A DNA stretch of 64,000 bases from an uncultured Bacteroidales bacterium (GCA_902776435.1 CACYQB010000017.1:44558-108557), one strand, 5' to 3'; positions 35,855 through 44,790 are shown, counted from the first letter of the stretch. Made by a program: numbers and translations. The notes: generated from the sequence alone by a model not told the origin.

Positions 35855-36565
35855 TCACTGGCGCAGAATGTCGATGAGTTCGGCCACACCCTGTGTCGCG
35901 GGCTTCTGGATGACATGAACCCAATCGGGCACGGCAGCAGGCTTGGGATCGATGTAATAGATGGGTACACCACGTTTCACATACTGAATCAGTGCGGCAG
36001 CCGGATACACCACCAGCGAAGTGCCGATAACGACAAAAATGTCAGCATCATGGGCCAGTTGTGCGGCAGCCTCCATATTGGGCACGCCCTCGCCGAAGAA
36101 CACGATGTGAGGCCTCACAGGGTCGCCATGTGCGTCACGGGTATCCACGCTGGTCTCCAAACCCTTGTCGGTCAACTGGTCACAGGGCAAAGTATAAACG
36201 CGGTCTTCCCGCCTGAGGGAACGCACCTTCATCAACTCACCATGCAGATGCAGCACACTGCTGCTGCCGGCACGCTCGTGGAGGTCGTCCACATTCTGGG
36301 TGATAACGCGCACGTCAAAGTCCTTTTCCAAATCCACCAAACCGAGATGGGCGGCATTGGGCTTGGCGCCTATCAGTTGCAAGCGGCGCTCGTTGTAGAA
36401 CTTATGGATGAGAGCCGGATTGCGCAAAAATCCCTCATGGCTGGCCACATCCATCACAGGATAATTCTCCCACAGACCGTCGGCATCACGGAAGGTCTTA
36501 ATACCACTCTCGGCACTAATGCCGGCACCCGATGAAATCACTAATTTCTTCTTGCTCATAGTCAT
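35855..36565 (-). CDS. cobB: Sir2-family NAD-dependent protein deacylase
   Basis: The 236 residues show the sirtuin motifs: GAGIS at 13-17, FRDADGLW, TQNVDDLH near 89-96 and the catalytic His of LHGEL (108). Tyr57 and Arg60 in YNER match the pair that lets class III sirtuins such as CobB and SIRT5 remove succinyl groups. The four zinc-binding Cys are absent: the region between HGE and VFFGEG has only one Cys. An alternative start is the ATG six bases downstream. Confidence 0.9.
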   Translation of the reverse strand: MTMSKKKLVISSGAGISAESGIKTFRDADGLWENYPVMDVASHEGFLRNPALIHKFYNERRLQLIGAKPNAAHLGLVDLEKDFDVRVITQNVDDLHERAGSSSVLHLHGELMKVRSLRREDRVYTLPCDQLTDKGLETSVDTRDAHGDPVRPHIVFFGEGVPNMEAAAQLAHDADIFVVIGTSLVVYPAAALIQYVKRGVPIYYIDPKPAAVPDWVHVIQKPATQGVAELIDILRQ

Positions 36566-36608
36566 TGGTTGATTGGGTTGATAATTGGATTTTTAAATAA
36601 TGTGAAAG

Positions 36609-36667
36609 CAAAAATAGTAAAAATTTTCTAAAAACGCACACCCTAATCAAGGAAATGACTATCTTTG
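36609..36667. promoter_or_regulatory. Divergent -7 boxes for the sirtuin and FKBP genes
   Basis: TATTTTTG on the minus strand at 36616-36609 faces the sirtuin gene. TATCTTTG at 36660-36667 faces the first FKBP gene, 33 bases before its ATG. Neither has a clear -33 box. Confidence 0.5.
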
Positions 36668-36699
36668 CACCGTTTTTTACAAAAATAGAAGATTTTTCA

Positions 36700-37287
36700 A
36701 TGGATAAATTGAGTTACGCATTAGGCTTGAGCATGGGTGGAAACTTTATCGGCTCGGGCATCAAGAAACTGGATATCAATGATTTTGCTGATGGACTGAA
36801 AGCTATCTTTGAAGGCGCTGAGCAGAAGATGACCTTCGACGAGGCCAAGCAGATTGTCACCGAGTATTTCACCAATCTTGAGAAGCAGGGCGCTGAGTTG
36901 AACGAGCGTCTGGGCCGCGAGTACCTGGAGAAGAACAAAAACGCTGAAGGCGTGAAAGTCACCCCCAGCGGACTCCAGTACCTGGTTGTGAAAGAGGGTG
37001 AAGGCCTCCAGCCTGGCCCCAACGACGTGGTTACCGTTCACTACACCGGCAAGCTGATTGACGGCACGGTATTTGACAGCAGCGTGGAGCGCGGCGAACC
37101 CGCAACGTTTGCAGTCGGTCAGGTCATCCCCGGTTGGGTAGAAGGTCTGCAACTGATGCGTGAGGGTGCTGCCTACAGGCTGTTCATCCCCTCCAACCTT
37201 GCCTACGGCCCCCTCGGCACTGGTCCCATCCAACCCAACTCGACGCTCATCTTTGACGTTCAGTTGCTCAAGGTCGAGAAAAAGTAA
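36700..37287 (+). CDS. FKBP-type peptidyl-prolyl isomerase, cytoplasmic
   Basis: I chose ATG 36700, since the in-frame ATG at 36655 overlaps the -7 box. The 195 residues have an FKBP_N-like dimerisation region (to about 85) and a C-terminal FKBP domain (VTVHYTGKLIDGTVFDSS, then FAVGQVIPGWVEGLQLM and YGPLGTG). No signal peptide is present, unlike its two neighbours. It speeds proline isomerisation during folding. Confidence 0.92.
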   Translation: MDKLSYALGLSMGGNFIGSGIKKLDINDFADGLKAIFEGAEQKMTFDEAKQIVTEYFTNLEKQGAELNERLGREYLEKNKNAEGVKVTPSGLQYLVVKEGEGLQPGPNDVVTVHYTGKLIDGTVFDSSVERGEPATFAVGQVIPGWVEGLQLMREGAAYRLFIPSNLAYGPLGTGPIQPNSTLIFDVQLLKVEKK

Positions 37288-37332
37288 ATCATCCCTCATT
37301 CAACGTCATTCATAACTTATCATAGCAACGCG

Positions 37333-37854
37333 ATGAAGAAAGTATTAGTTATGGCAATAGCTGCCCTGCTCATGACGGGCATGGCAAGCTGTGGCGGCAA
37401 CTCGTCAAGCACCGAGAACACCGAGGAAACCACTCCCGACTACGGCCAGCAGATCAAGGACAACAAGACCCTGGGTCGCGAGTTCATGGAGCAGAACGCC
37501 AAGAACGACAGCGTCGTGCAAACCCAGAGCGGCTTGCAGTACATGGTATTGAAAGAGGGTACTGGTGCCAAGCCCAGCGCCACCGACACTGTAACCGTGC
37601 ACTATACCGGCAAGTTGCTGGATGGCACCGTGTTTGACAGCAGTGTGGAGCGCGGCGAGCCCGCAACCTTCGCCCTGGACCAAGTCATCCCCGGTTGGAC
37701 CGAAGGTCTCCAGCTCATGAGCGAGGGCAGCGAGTACCGTCTGTTCATCCCCAGCGAACTGGCCTACGGTTCAAAGGGCGCTGGCGACAAGATCCTTCCC
37801 AACGCGACACTCATCTTTGACGTGCAGTTGATCAAGGTCACAAAGAAAAACTAA
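37333..37854 (+). CDS. FKBP-type peptidyl-prolyl isomerase, lipoprotein
   Basis: The 173 residues begin with a lipobox (GMASC, Cys at 20) and an acidic linker, then one FKBP domain (VTVHYTGKLLDGTVFDSS, LDQVIPGWTEGLQLMSEG) nearly the same as that of the preceding gene. It is therefore an envelope-facing copy of a cytoplasmic enzyme. It lies 45 bases downstream in the same operon. Confidence 0.92.
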   Translation: MKKVLVMAIAALLMTGMASCGGNSSSTENTEETTPDYGQQIKDNKTLGREFMEQNAKNDSVVQTQSGLQYMVLKEGTGAKPSATDTVTVHYTGKLLDGTVFDSSVERGEPATFALDQVIPGWTEGLQLMSEGSEYRLFIPSELAYGSKGAGDKILPNATLIFDVQLIKVTKKN

Positions 37855-37909
37855 AAACTATTTTAAATAACAACATTCAAAATTCTTTTAAAAAACAGGT
37901 TTTATTATT

Positions 37910-38782
37910 ATGAAGAAGATTTTAGCAATTGCAGCAGCCGGTCTGTTGACCGTAGGTTTTGTAGGTTGCAACAGCAAGGCAGGTGGCAGCAGCGAGGCTA
38001 TGGACTCGTTGAGCATGGCTTTTGGTGACCTGTATGGTGCCGGTATGGGCCAGCAGTTACGCAGCATGGATTCCGCCATCAACATGGATCAGGCCCTCAA
38101 GGGTATGGAATTCATCGCTAACGCTGACACCAGCAAGAATTTCCAGATGGGTCTGCAAATGGGTATGCAGATTGCCCAACTTTATCAGGGTATCGAGCAG
38201 CAGTGCGGTATGCCCATCAACAAGGCTCTCTTTATGAAGCACCTGCGTGAAGCCATCATGAAGACCACCCCCATGGGCCAGGAAGAAATGATGATGATGC
38301 AGAGCAAGATTGAGCCTCTGCTGAACAAGGCTATGGAGCAGTCTCCCAAGGCCGTTGCCAACAAGAAGGCCGGTGAGGAGTACATGGCAAAGCTGAAAAA
38401 CGACAAGGACTATACCTTTACCAAGAGCGGTATCGCTTACAAGGTGCTCGCAGCTGGTGAGGGCAAGAACTTCAGCGACAGCGACATCGTTAAGGTGAAC
38501 TACGTGGGTCGCCACATCAACGGTGAGGAGTTTGACAAGAGCGGTGAGAACCCCGTGCCCTTCAACCTGAAGCAAGTCATCCCCGGTTTCTCTGAGATGA
38601 TTCAGCTCATGAAGCCCGGCAGCAAGGTAACTGTTGTTATCCCCGGTGAACTCGCTTACGGTCCCCAGGGTAACCGCGGCATCGAGCCCAACGAGACTCT
38701 GATTTTCGACATCGAGACCCTCGGCATCGACGACAGCAAGCCCGCTGGTCCCAGGATGCAGATGCCCGTCACCAAGAAGTAA
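37910..38782 (+). CDS. FKBP-type peptidyl-prolyl isomerase with N-terminal domain, lipoprotein
   Basis: The 290 residues start with a lipobox (GFVGC, Cys at 20), followed by a Met-rich helical FKBP_N domain (about 30-160) and a C-terminal FKBP domain (VKVNYVGRHINGEEFDKS, FNLKQVIPGFSEMIQLM). This is the layout of Mip/FkpA proteins, which work as periplasmic chaperones and isomerases. It is third in the FKBP operon and is followed by a strong terminator. Confidence 0.9.
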   Translation: MKKILAIAAAGLLTVGFVGCNSKAGGSSEAMDSLSMAFGDLYGAGMGQQLRSMDSAINMDQALKGMEFIANADTSKNFQMGLQMGMQIAQLYQGIEQQCGMPINKALFMKHLREAIMKTTPMGQEEMMMMQSKIEPLLNKAMEQSPKAVANKKAGEEYMAKLKNDKDYTFTKSGIAYKVLAAGEGKNFSDSDIVKVNYVGRHINGEEFDKSGENPVPFNLKQVIPGFSEMIQLMKPGSKVTVVIPGELAYGPQGNRGIEPNETLIFDIETLGIDDSKPAGPRMQMPVTKK

Positions 38783-38806
38783 TCCATAACGGATAACCGA
38801 CAACCT

Positions 38807-38844
38807 AACCGCTTGGATGCATAACTGCATTCAAGCGGTTTTTA
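38807..38844 (+). terminator. Terminator after the FKBP operon
   Basis: aaccgcttggatgca pairs with tgcattcaagcggtt, with a 4-base loop and a T run. Confidence 0.85.
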
Positions 38845-38921
38845 TTGATTTAGCACAATATAATTTTATCCATAACGTTCTATTAATACACCTCTTATTA
38901 ACCATTTAAACATCCAACATT

Positions 38922-39968
38922 ATGAAAAAGTATCTTCTTTTAGCTATAACCTGGATGCTTGCTCTTGCTTCATGCGACAACAAGGATGAACCAAACAAGG
39001 ATCCATTAGCCAATGACCCTGTCAACATCTATGTGTCTTTTATCGAGAACAACCAAGACTTCATCTATAGCCTTGACGGAGAGTTGATCTTCCAAACTGA
39101 GCCTGGCAAGAGAATCATGTATCTTACTGCAGAGGGGCAGGACTGGTACGCAGTGTTAAATAATCAATCTATTCTCAAGAATGGAGTGCCCATTTATTCT
39201 GCCGATCGCAAAACCGGAATCAACGGCTTGGCGGTATATCATGGAGATTATTACACCCTAGAGGCTGAGCCGCAATACACCTCCGATCCTAATGCCCCCA
39301 CATATATCGGCGACAGGTGGACCATTAATAAAAATGGCACCCTACTATACTTTTTGGCTGAGTATTTGGGTCAAGCATCTTTCAGTAATCTGAGAATACA
39401 TCCCAAAACAACCGGGCAACCTGATGTTGTTGTCGATTCCTACACCGGATATGGGAAATGCCCATGGGTTAATGGACAAGAATTCACCCTTCCTAGTGTG
39501 GAGTTTCAGGATATGTTATGCTTTGACGTATGTGATAATCAAGCATTGATGTGCTACTGGGATTATTCACTCAAGGCCAAATATTGGTTTAGTGGCAAAG
39601 AAGTAAGCCTAGGCTCATTTTTCCCTGTTCAGGCAAGCATCTATGACGGCAAGCCTTACATCCTAGGCAGTGCAACTGAAACATCGGGTGTAAAAAAAGA
39701 ACCCGTCCTCATCATCGATGGTCAAGAAACAATTTTTGAGAGTCCTGCAATTGATAAGAACCTGAAAAGTTCAGGTGGTATGCTCAAACGCGGGGAAGAC
39801 CTTTACGTCATGTGCTATGGTGATCACTACTCAGTGATTTTCAAGAACAATCGTCCCATCATTCGCAATAGCGAGATCCAAGACGGTACAAATAACAATG
39901 GCAGTTCTATCGCTGACCACCACTATAGAGGCTTCATCGTAATAGACAAACCATTAATCAACAAGTAA
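38922..39968 (+). CDS. Lipoprotein of unknown function
   Basis: The 348 residues have a lipobox (ALASC, Cys at 18) and an acidic/lysine stretch (DNKDEPNKD). Repeated short strands with Trp/Tyr (GQDWYAVLNNQSILKNG, GDRWTINKNGTLLYF, ILGSATETSG) suggest a propeller-like beta fold. No family was recognised. The gene has clearly lower GC than its neighbours and lies alone between two terminators, which may mean recent gain. Confidence 0.65.
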   Translation: MKKYLLLAITWMLALASCDNKDEPNKDPLANDPVNIYVSFIENNQDFIYSLDGELIFQTEPGKRIMYLTAEGQDWYAVLNNQSILKNGVPIYSADRKTGINGLAVYHGDYYTLEAEPQYTSDPNAPTYIGDRWTINKNGTLLYFLAEYLGQASFSNLRIHPKTTGQPDVVVDSYTGYGKCPWVNGQEFTLPSVEFQDMLCFDVCDNQALMCYWDYSLKAKYWFSGKEVSLGSFFPVQASIYDGKPYILGSATETSGVKKEPVLIIDGQETIFESPAIDKNLKSSGGMLKRGEDLYVMCYGDHYSVIFKNNRPIIRNSEIQDGTNNNGSSIADHHYRGFIVIDKPLINK

Positions 39969-39991
39969 CAAGTTATTTACGAATCATCTGG

Positions 39992-40029
39992 AAAAGCCAT
40001 CGGTAGGACGATTCCCCTGATGGCCTTTC
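39992..40029. terminator. Hairpin between convergent genes
   Basis: aaagccatc pairs with gatggccttt (one bulge), with A and T runs outside. Confidence 0.55.
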
Positions 40030-40030
40030 T

Positions 40031-40774
40031 TTATAGCCAGAGGAGGAAGTCCTCGCGCTGGAGTTTGGGGTTGGGATTGAGGATGGCGATTTTGTTGTTG
40101 GTATAGGTTTGCCCCATGGGCATGTACCCGCAACAGGCGTCAAACAGCCGGGCCATCTCCTGATTGCGGTTGAGATTTCGCAGCACGAGGACGCATTGTT
40201 CGTCCAGCAGGCGGTTGAGCACGGCATCTGCTACGGGCATGTTGACCAACGCCATCTTGGGGGCATCATCGTTTTCCATGAACTCATTGGCCGCAACGTC
40301 CACGTCATTGTAGCACTCTACCCTACCCAGCTGGCTTTGCAGCACACGCACGGCAAGCGCATTCCCCTCCAATTGGGGATCGTAGAGGTAGAGGTCGCTG
40401 GTGCTGTTCACAGCCAGCATAGCGACACTCTCAACACCTGTGGCGGCGCCTATCTGCAAGATGTAACCAGGATTGAAGAAATTAGTCACCCTGAACAGCA
40501 ATCTCGCCTCACGCTCACTGATGAGATCCATCTCTCGCCGCTGTTGGCGATTGGTGCTGGACTTGATGGTCTCTATCAACTGGTGAATGCCTCCATAGGC
40601 ATAATAGGGCCATTGCTGGCGCCAGACCGTACGCACAAACTGGTAGGCATAGGGCGAATGGATGCCGAAGCCGCCACTGCGATGGTGACGGCTCCAAGCA
40701 TTTAGATATTGTTTCAGACGAAACAAGGTTTTTTTAAGCGTTAGTTGCTTCTTTCTTCTTGCGCAACTTGTCAC
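40031..40774 (-). CDS. Class I SAM-dependent methyltransferase, Bacteroidetes type
   Basis: The 247 residues carry the GGFGIHSPYAYQF start that marks a Bacteroidetes group of methyltransferases, followed by a SAM motif (YILQIGAATGVESVAML, about 129-145). The start overlaps the end of the YfhO gene by 41 bases, so they form one operon; a start further in is possible, because the first 20 residues are weakly conserved in type. The substrate is unknown. Confidence 0.75.
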   Translation of the reverse strand: MTSCARRKKQLTLKKTLFRLKQYLNAWSRHHRSGGFGIHSPYAYQFVRTVWRQQWPYYAYGGIHQLIETIKSSTNRQQRREMDLISEREARLLFRVTNFFNPGYILQIGAATGVESVAMLAVNSTSDLYLYDPQLEGNALAVRVLQSQLGRVECYNDVDVAANEFMENDDAPKMALVNMPVADAVLNRLLDEQCVLVLRNLNRNQEMARLFDACCGYMPMGQTYTNNKIAILNPNPKLQREDFLLWL

Positions 40775-43259
40775 CGAAGAGGGCGTAATTCAACGCCAAC
40801 AGCAACAAGAGATAGATGGCGATGACAGCGATCTTGGCCCAAGTCTGGGTCTTGCTGACCTCATCGGGAGCGAACTTGAAGTCGATCTCATGGTCACCAG
40901 CGGGCAGCTGCAGGGCACGCAAGACATAGTTCACGCGACCCATCTCTGCAGGCTTGCCATCAATGCTGACCTTCCAGCCCCAGGGGAAATACACCTCACT
41001 GAAGACGGCCAAGCCGCCAGTGGCGCTGTGGCTCTTATAAGTCAAGTGGTTTGGAGCGTAGGCAGTCTCATAGATGGTGTCACCGGGTTGCACGGCGCGG
41101 GCCTCGCCCAACTGCTGCTTGAATTTGGCATCGGCCACTGCACTGCGGGCAGGATTGAAGTTGTCGAGGAACGCCATTTCCTCGTCAGCATTGTTCACAT
41201 AGGTCAACGAATCGACAAACCATGCATTGCCCAGGGCTTCAGGATTGCGCTGTACCGTCTGATCATCGAGGATGAAATAGCGGGCATTCAGCATATTGAG
41301 CACCTGCATGTTATTGTTGGCAATCTGGTTATTGATCAAGTCATTGTAGCGCGACAACTTGGCTGCGTGGTAGCCGCCCACGGTCTTGTGGAAATAGCTG
41401 GGCATGGCCTCGCCGAAGTGCTGCACATCCATCACACGGTAGTTCACGTCCTTGTCCTGCAGGATCTGTGCATCGGCGGGACGCTGCGAGAAGGTCTGCT
41501 CGGGGACATCATATCGAGAGGTGAACGTATCCGAGTCCATGTAGCGCTTGTTCACGGCATACATGTCAACGAGCACGATACCAGCTACGATGAGCGTGGC
41601 CACCATCTCATTCAGTTTACCCTTGAGATAGGCAAAGATGACTCCTAAGCCGAGCAGGATGACGATAAGGCTGCGCCAAGCGTCACCGCTGACAAGGGCC
41701 CCACGCACGGCGGCAATGGCCGCATCGACGCTGGGGAATTGCTGAATCTGTCCCGAAGCGACAAGCTGCTCATGCTCCTGAGCCGAGAAGTGGCCGAAGA
41801 TGCCCGGGAAAATCGCAGTCACCAGACAGATTACGGCACACAGGCCGAACGAGATGAACAGCGGCATGCGGTAGCGCTTCCAGCCGTCCTTTTCCTTAAA
41901 GAGTTCACGCAAGCCCAGAACGGCAAGAATGGGCATCGCAATCTCGGCAATAACCAGTATAGACGCCACGGTGCGGAACTTGTTGTACATTGGGAAATGG
42001 TCAATCATCCAGTCGGTGAGCCACATCATGTTGTGACCCCACGAGAGCAGGATGCTGATGATGGTGGCAACGAGCAACGCCCATTTCACCGGGCCCTTGA
42101 CGATCAAGCAGCCCAACAGGAACAGCGCGCAAATCAACGCCCCGACGTAGACAGGGCCGTTGGTCATCGGCTGGTCACCGAAGTATTGCGGGAACTGGCT
42201 CAGGATCTGGACATCCTGCTGGTTCATTTCACCATTATTGGCCATTTTCTCCGCCTTCTTGGTGTCACTCAAGGCCAACATGCGGTTGTCGCCGTGCTCG
42301 GGCTTGATGGTAGCGCCACCCTTTACATTAGGGATGAGCAGGGTAAAGGTTTCACCCTTGCCATAACTCCACTGGGTGATGTAGTCCTTGTCAAGGCCGC
42401 CCTTGGTGGGTTGGGCCGTGGCGGCGTCCTCGCCCTTGGGCGTGAGTTCGCTGTGGCCGCCACGCATGGTCTCTTGGGAATACTTATAAGTCAAGTACAG
42501 GTTGGGAGAGTTGGCAGCCAGGGCCAAGGCGGCCGCAATGGCAAGCGAGACGGTGGCGATGCACCAGCGGCCCACCTGTTTGTCCATGATGGCCTTGACC
42601 AGATAGGCAATGACCAGGGCGGCGATGAGGAACATCGAGTAATAGGTCATCTGCACGTGGTTGCTGGCCAGCTGCAATGCGGCAAAGAAGGCTGCCACAG
42701 CGGCACCACCCAGGTATTTGCCACGATAGCACCACACGATGCCCGCAATGGTGGGCGGGATATAGGCCAGCACCATCAGTTTCCAGATGTGGCCCGCACC
42801 CATGAGGATGAAGAAGTAACTCGAGAAGGCATAGCCGATGGCACCCAGCACGGCATAGTACCACTTGACCTTGAATGCCAGCATGAGCAAGAAAAATCCC
42901 AGCATCAGCAAGAACAGCCAGCTCACGGGCGTCGGGAAGTAGAGGCGATAGAGCGCCGACAGGGGATTCAAGTAGGACGTGCCCTCATAGGAAGGTGCAA
43001 TCTGGAACGTGGGCATTCCGCCAAACAGGGCGTCGGTCCACCAGGACTTCTCGCCGGTTTGTTCCTGGAAGGCTTTAATCTCCTGACTGTTGGCAGCGCC
43101 CTGCATCACGTCATGCTGCTGCAGGACATCGCCGTTCACGTCATTGGGATAGAAATAAATCCATGAGATTGCGGCAAACGCGATGACCGCAATCAGGAAG
43201 TGGATCACGTCGCCCAGCGACAATGACCCAATCAGTTTCTTGTCTAAATTACTCTTCAT
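40734..43259 (-). CDS. YfhO-family membrane protein
   Basis: The ATG at 43259 starts the natural N-terminus (MKSNLDKKLIGS); upstream sequence holds the promoter. The 841 residues have about 12-13 membrane segments, a large external loop after the first (QEIKAFQEQTGEKSWWTDALF), and a C-terminal domain (VYFPWGWKVSIDGKPAEM) typical of YfhO proteins. The family belongs to the GT-C-type membrane glycosyltransferases and in Firmicutes adds sugars to lipoteichoic acid. The function in Bacteroidetes is not established. Confidence 0.88.
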   Translation of the reverse strand: MKSNLDKKLIGSLSLGDVIHFLIAVIAFAAISWIYFYPNDVNGDVLQQHDVMQGAANSQEIKAFQEQTGEKSWWTDALFGGMPTFQIAPSYEGTSYLNPLSALYRLYFPTPVSWLFLLMLGFFLLMLAFKVKWYYAVLGAIGYAFSSYFFILMGAGHIWKLMVLAYIPPTIAGIVWCYRGKYLGGAAVAAFFAALQLASNHVQMTYYSMFLIAALVIAYLVKAIMDKQVGRWCIATVSLAIAAALALAANSPNLYLTYKYSQETMRGGHSELTPKGEDAATAQPTKGGLDKDYITQWSYGKGETFTLLIPNVKGGATIKPEHGDNRMLALSDTKKAEKMANNGEMNQQDVQILSQFPQYFGDQPMTNGPVYVGALICALFLLGCLIVKGPVKWALLVATIISILLSWGHNMMWLTDWMIDHFPMYNKFRTVASILVIAEIAMPILAVLGLRELFKEKDGWKRYRMPLFISFGLCAVICLVTAIFPGIFGHFSAQEHEQLVASGQIQQFPSVDAAIAAVRGALVSGDAWRSLIVILLGLGVIFAYLKGKLNEMVATLIVAGIVLVDMYAVNKRYMDSDTFTSRYDVPEQTFSQRPADAQILQDKDVNYRVMDVQHFGEAMPSYFHKTVGGYHAAKLSRYNDLINNQIANNNMQVLNMLNARYFILDDQTVQRNPEALGNAWFVDSLTYVNNADEEMAFLDNFNPARSAVADAKFKQQLGEARAVQPGDTIYETAYAPNHLTYKSHSATGGLAVFSEVYFPWGWKVSIDGKPAEMGRVNYVLRALQLPAGDHEIDFKFAPDEVSKTQTWAKIAVIAIYLLLLLALNYALFGDKLRKKKEATNA

Positions 43260-43298
43260 TATCGTCGTTAATGATTTGGTTTTCTTGATTACAACCTG

Positions 43299-43354
43299 CA
43301 AAGGTAGTGCAAGCCGAGCGGAAAACAAAATTTATTTTGATTTTCCCGAGGCGC
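43299..43354 (-). promoter_or_regulatory. Promoter-bearing hairpin module, copy 3 (YfhO gene)
   Basis: On the minus strand it reads GCGCCTCGG (43354-43346), a hairpin gaaaatcaaaa/ttttgttttc, CGCTCGGCTTGCAC, then the -7 box TACCTTTG (43306-43299). A -33 TTTG (43329-43326) lies in the hairpin's 3' arm at a 19-base spacing. The YfhO ATG is 40 bases on. Confidence 0.7.
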
Positions 43355-43386
43355 AGCCTACTTTCGCAGCAAGGCAAAGGTATTAA

Positions 43387-43421
43387 TTAGTTTTTAGTCC
43401 TTAGTCCTCAGTCCTTAGTTT
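43387..43421. repeat. 7-base tandem array (ACTAAGG type)
   Basis: Five units read on the plus strand as ttagttt, ttagtcc, ttagtcc, tcagtcc, ttagttt: the complement of actaagg/actaaaa units found at four other places. Confidence 0.75.
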
Positions 43422-43432
43422 CTTTGATTTTG

Positions 43433-43468
43433 ATAGGACGGAGGAAACGGAGAGAACGGAGGGGACGG
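43433..43468. repeat. 9-base tandem array (ACGG type)
   Basis: Four units: ataggacgg, aggaaacgg, agagaacgg, aggggacgg. It lies 11 bases from the 7-base array. Confidence 0.65.
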
Positions 43469-43528
43469 ATACGAGCCGGTGGCTCGCACTACGGGACTGG
43501 TTGGTTTCTAGTCGTTAGGCTTTTCGAT

Positions 43529-44626
43529 TTAGGTTTTGGTGGGGTAGTTGGTTGGGGAGTGGCCTGTGGCACGCTTGAAGACGGTGTGGAAGTGGGTGCG
43601 GCTGATGCCGCAGTGGTCGGCGATGGCTTCGACGGTAAAGTCGGGGTGCTCTCGCAGCATCCGCTTGGCTTCGTTGATGCGCAGGGTGGTCATCCACTGC
43701 GTGAACGACTCATAGCCTGATGCCTTGACCCATGCCAGGAGGTGGGTGCGCGGGATGCCGAGTTCGCGGGCGACATCGGCACTCTTGAGGTCGTGGCGCA
43801 GGTACTTGCCCTGGGCGACCCAGTGCTCGATGGCGACGTTCTCGCTTTCTTTCAGTTCGGGGTTCTTCACGGCATCATTGCTTGTTGTTGCCGGTTCGGC
43901 GGTTTGGGTTTTCATTTCTTGCTGCTCTTCCTCCTCGGCCTCACGCACACGGCGCGAGGCACTGCTGATGACATATCGCACGAAGCAGAACCACAGGTAG
44001 AAAATGGCGGTGATGAAGAACACGGCAAAAACCGCCAACGGCCAGCCTGACGAAAAGATGGCAACGGGCAGTATCAGTGCCAGCGCCATTAGTGCGATGA
44101 TGCTGATGCTCATCCAGTTGACCAGACTATCGGGTTCGCGGTCGTAGTAGTTGGCAAGCATGGCCCTCAAGCGCCTGAGTTCGCGGCTAATGAGCACGGC
44201 ATAATAAGCCTGCAAGAGGGCAAAAACGGAACTGGCCACCATGTCACACTCCATCAGATGATGGGGCTGGAACCAGCCCACGGCAAGAATGACGGCGTTC
44301 AACACACAGGCAATCCCGCCGAATATCCATTCGCGGCGACGGATGCGGCCCTGGCGTTGAAGGTTCAAGACACACGTCGAGAACAAGACGGTACAAGGTG
44401 TGAACAACAGCAGGTTAAGGGCCACAGCGCGTGAGACACTTGAGGCACGCAGCCCAGAGGTGAACTGCAAGAAGAATTGTAAGCCGGTCAAGATGAAGGC
44501 CAATACCATGAGCCAGCGCGAACGATTGGTCACGCGGTCATCAGCAACGCGTCCTGGAAGCAGAAACACCAATACCCCAGTCATCAGTAGCGTCAGCACA
44601 ATGGCTGTAAACTGCATCTCTCTCAT
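43529..44626 (-). CDS. Membrane-bound AraC-family transcriptional regulator
   Basis: The N-terminus has six or seven membrane segments (about 1-225). A charged linker rich in Glu and Gln follows, then a C-terminal AraC DNA-binding domain (KSADVARELGIPRTHLLAWV and VEAIADHCGISRTHFHTVFK). Bacteroidetes use such proteins to sense signals at the inner membrane. The start at 44626 gives a leader of only about 4 bases; ATG 44617 is the alternative. It is divergent from a small membrane protein, with three direct repeats between them that are likely binding sites. Confidence 0.88.
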   Translation of the reverse strand: MREMQFTAIVLTLLMTGVLVFLLPGRVADDRVTNRSRWLMVLAFILTGLQFFLQFTSGLRASSVSRAVALNLLLFTPCTVLFSTCVLNLQRQGRIRRREWIFGGIACVLNAVILAVGWFQPHHLMECDMVASSVFALLQAYYAVLISRELRRLRAMLANYYDREPDSLVNWMSISIIALMALALILPVAIFSSGWPLAVFAVFFITAIFYLWFCFVRYVISSASRRVREAEEEEQQEMKTQTAEPATTSNDAVKNPELKESENVAIEHWVAQGKYLRHDLKSADVARELGIPRTHLLAWVKASGYESFTQWMTTLRINEAKRMLREHPDFTVEAIADHCGISRTHFHTVFKRATGHSPTNYPTKT

Positions 44627-44634
44627 ACCAGGTG

Positions 44635-44666
44635 CAAAGATAGTGCATTTTATGAACACGGGCAAA
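44635..44666 (-). promoter_or_regulatory. Promoter of the AraC-type gene
   Basis: TTTG at 44666-44663, 20 bases, then TATCTTTG at 44642-44635. The match is complete, and the transcript would begin about 4 bases before the ATG at 44626. Confidence 0.75.
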
Positions 44667-44736
44667 CAACCAAAACATAATTCTTAAAAATTTGTACTTG
44701 ATATTTAATAAATGTTAATTATTTGTTTTATTTTGC

Positions 44737-44790
44737 GAATTAAGACAGGTAAAATGGAGAATTAAGACAACTGATTGCGAATTAAGACAG
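44737..44790. promoter_or_regulatory. Three direct repeats GAATTAAGACA, likely regulator sites
   Basis: gaattaagacag at 44737, gaattaagacaa at 44759 and gaattaagacag at 44779 are spaced 22 and 20 bases apart, so all lie on one face of the helix. The last ends 20 bases before the -7 box at 44811, covering the -33 position, which has no TTTG. This is the layout of an activator-dependent promoter. Confidence 0.7.
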
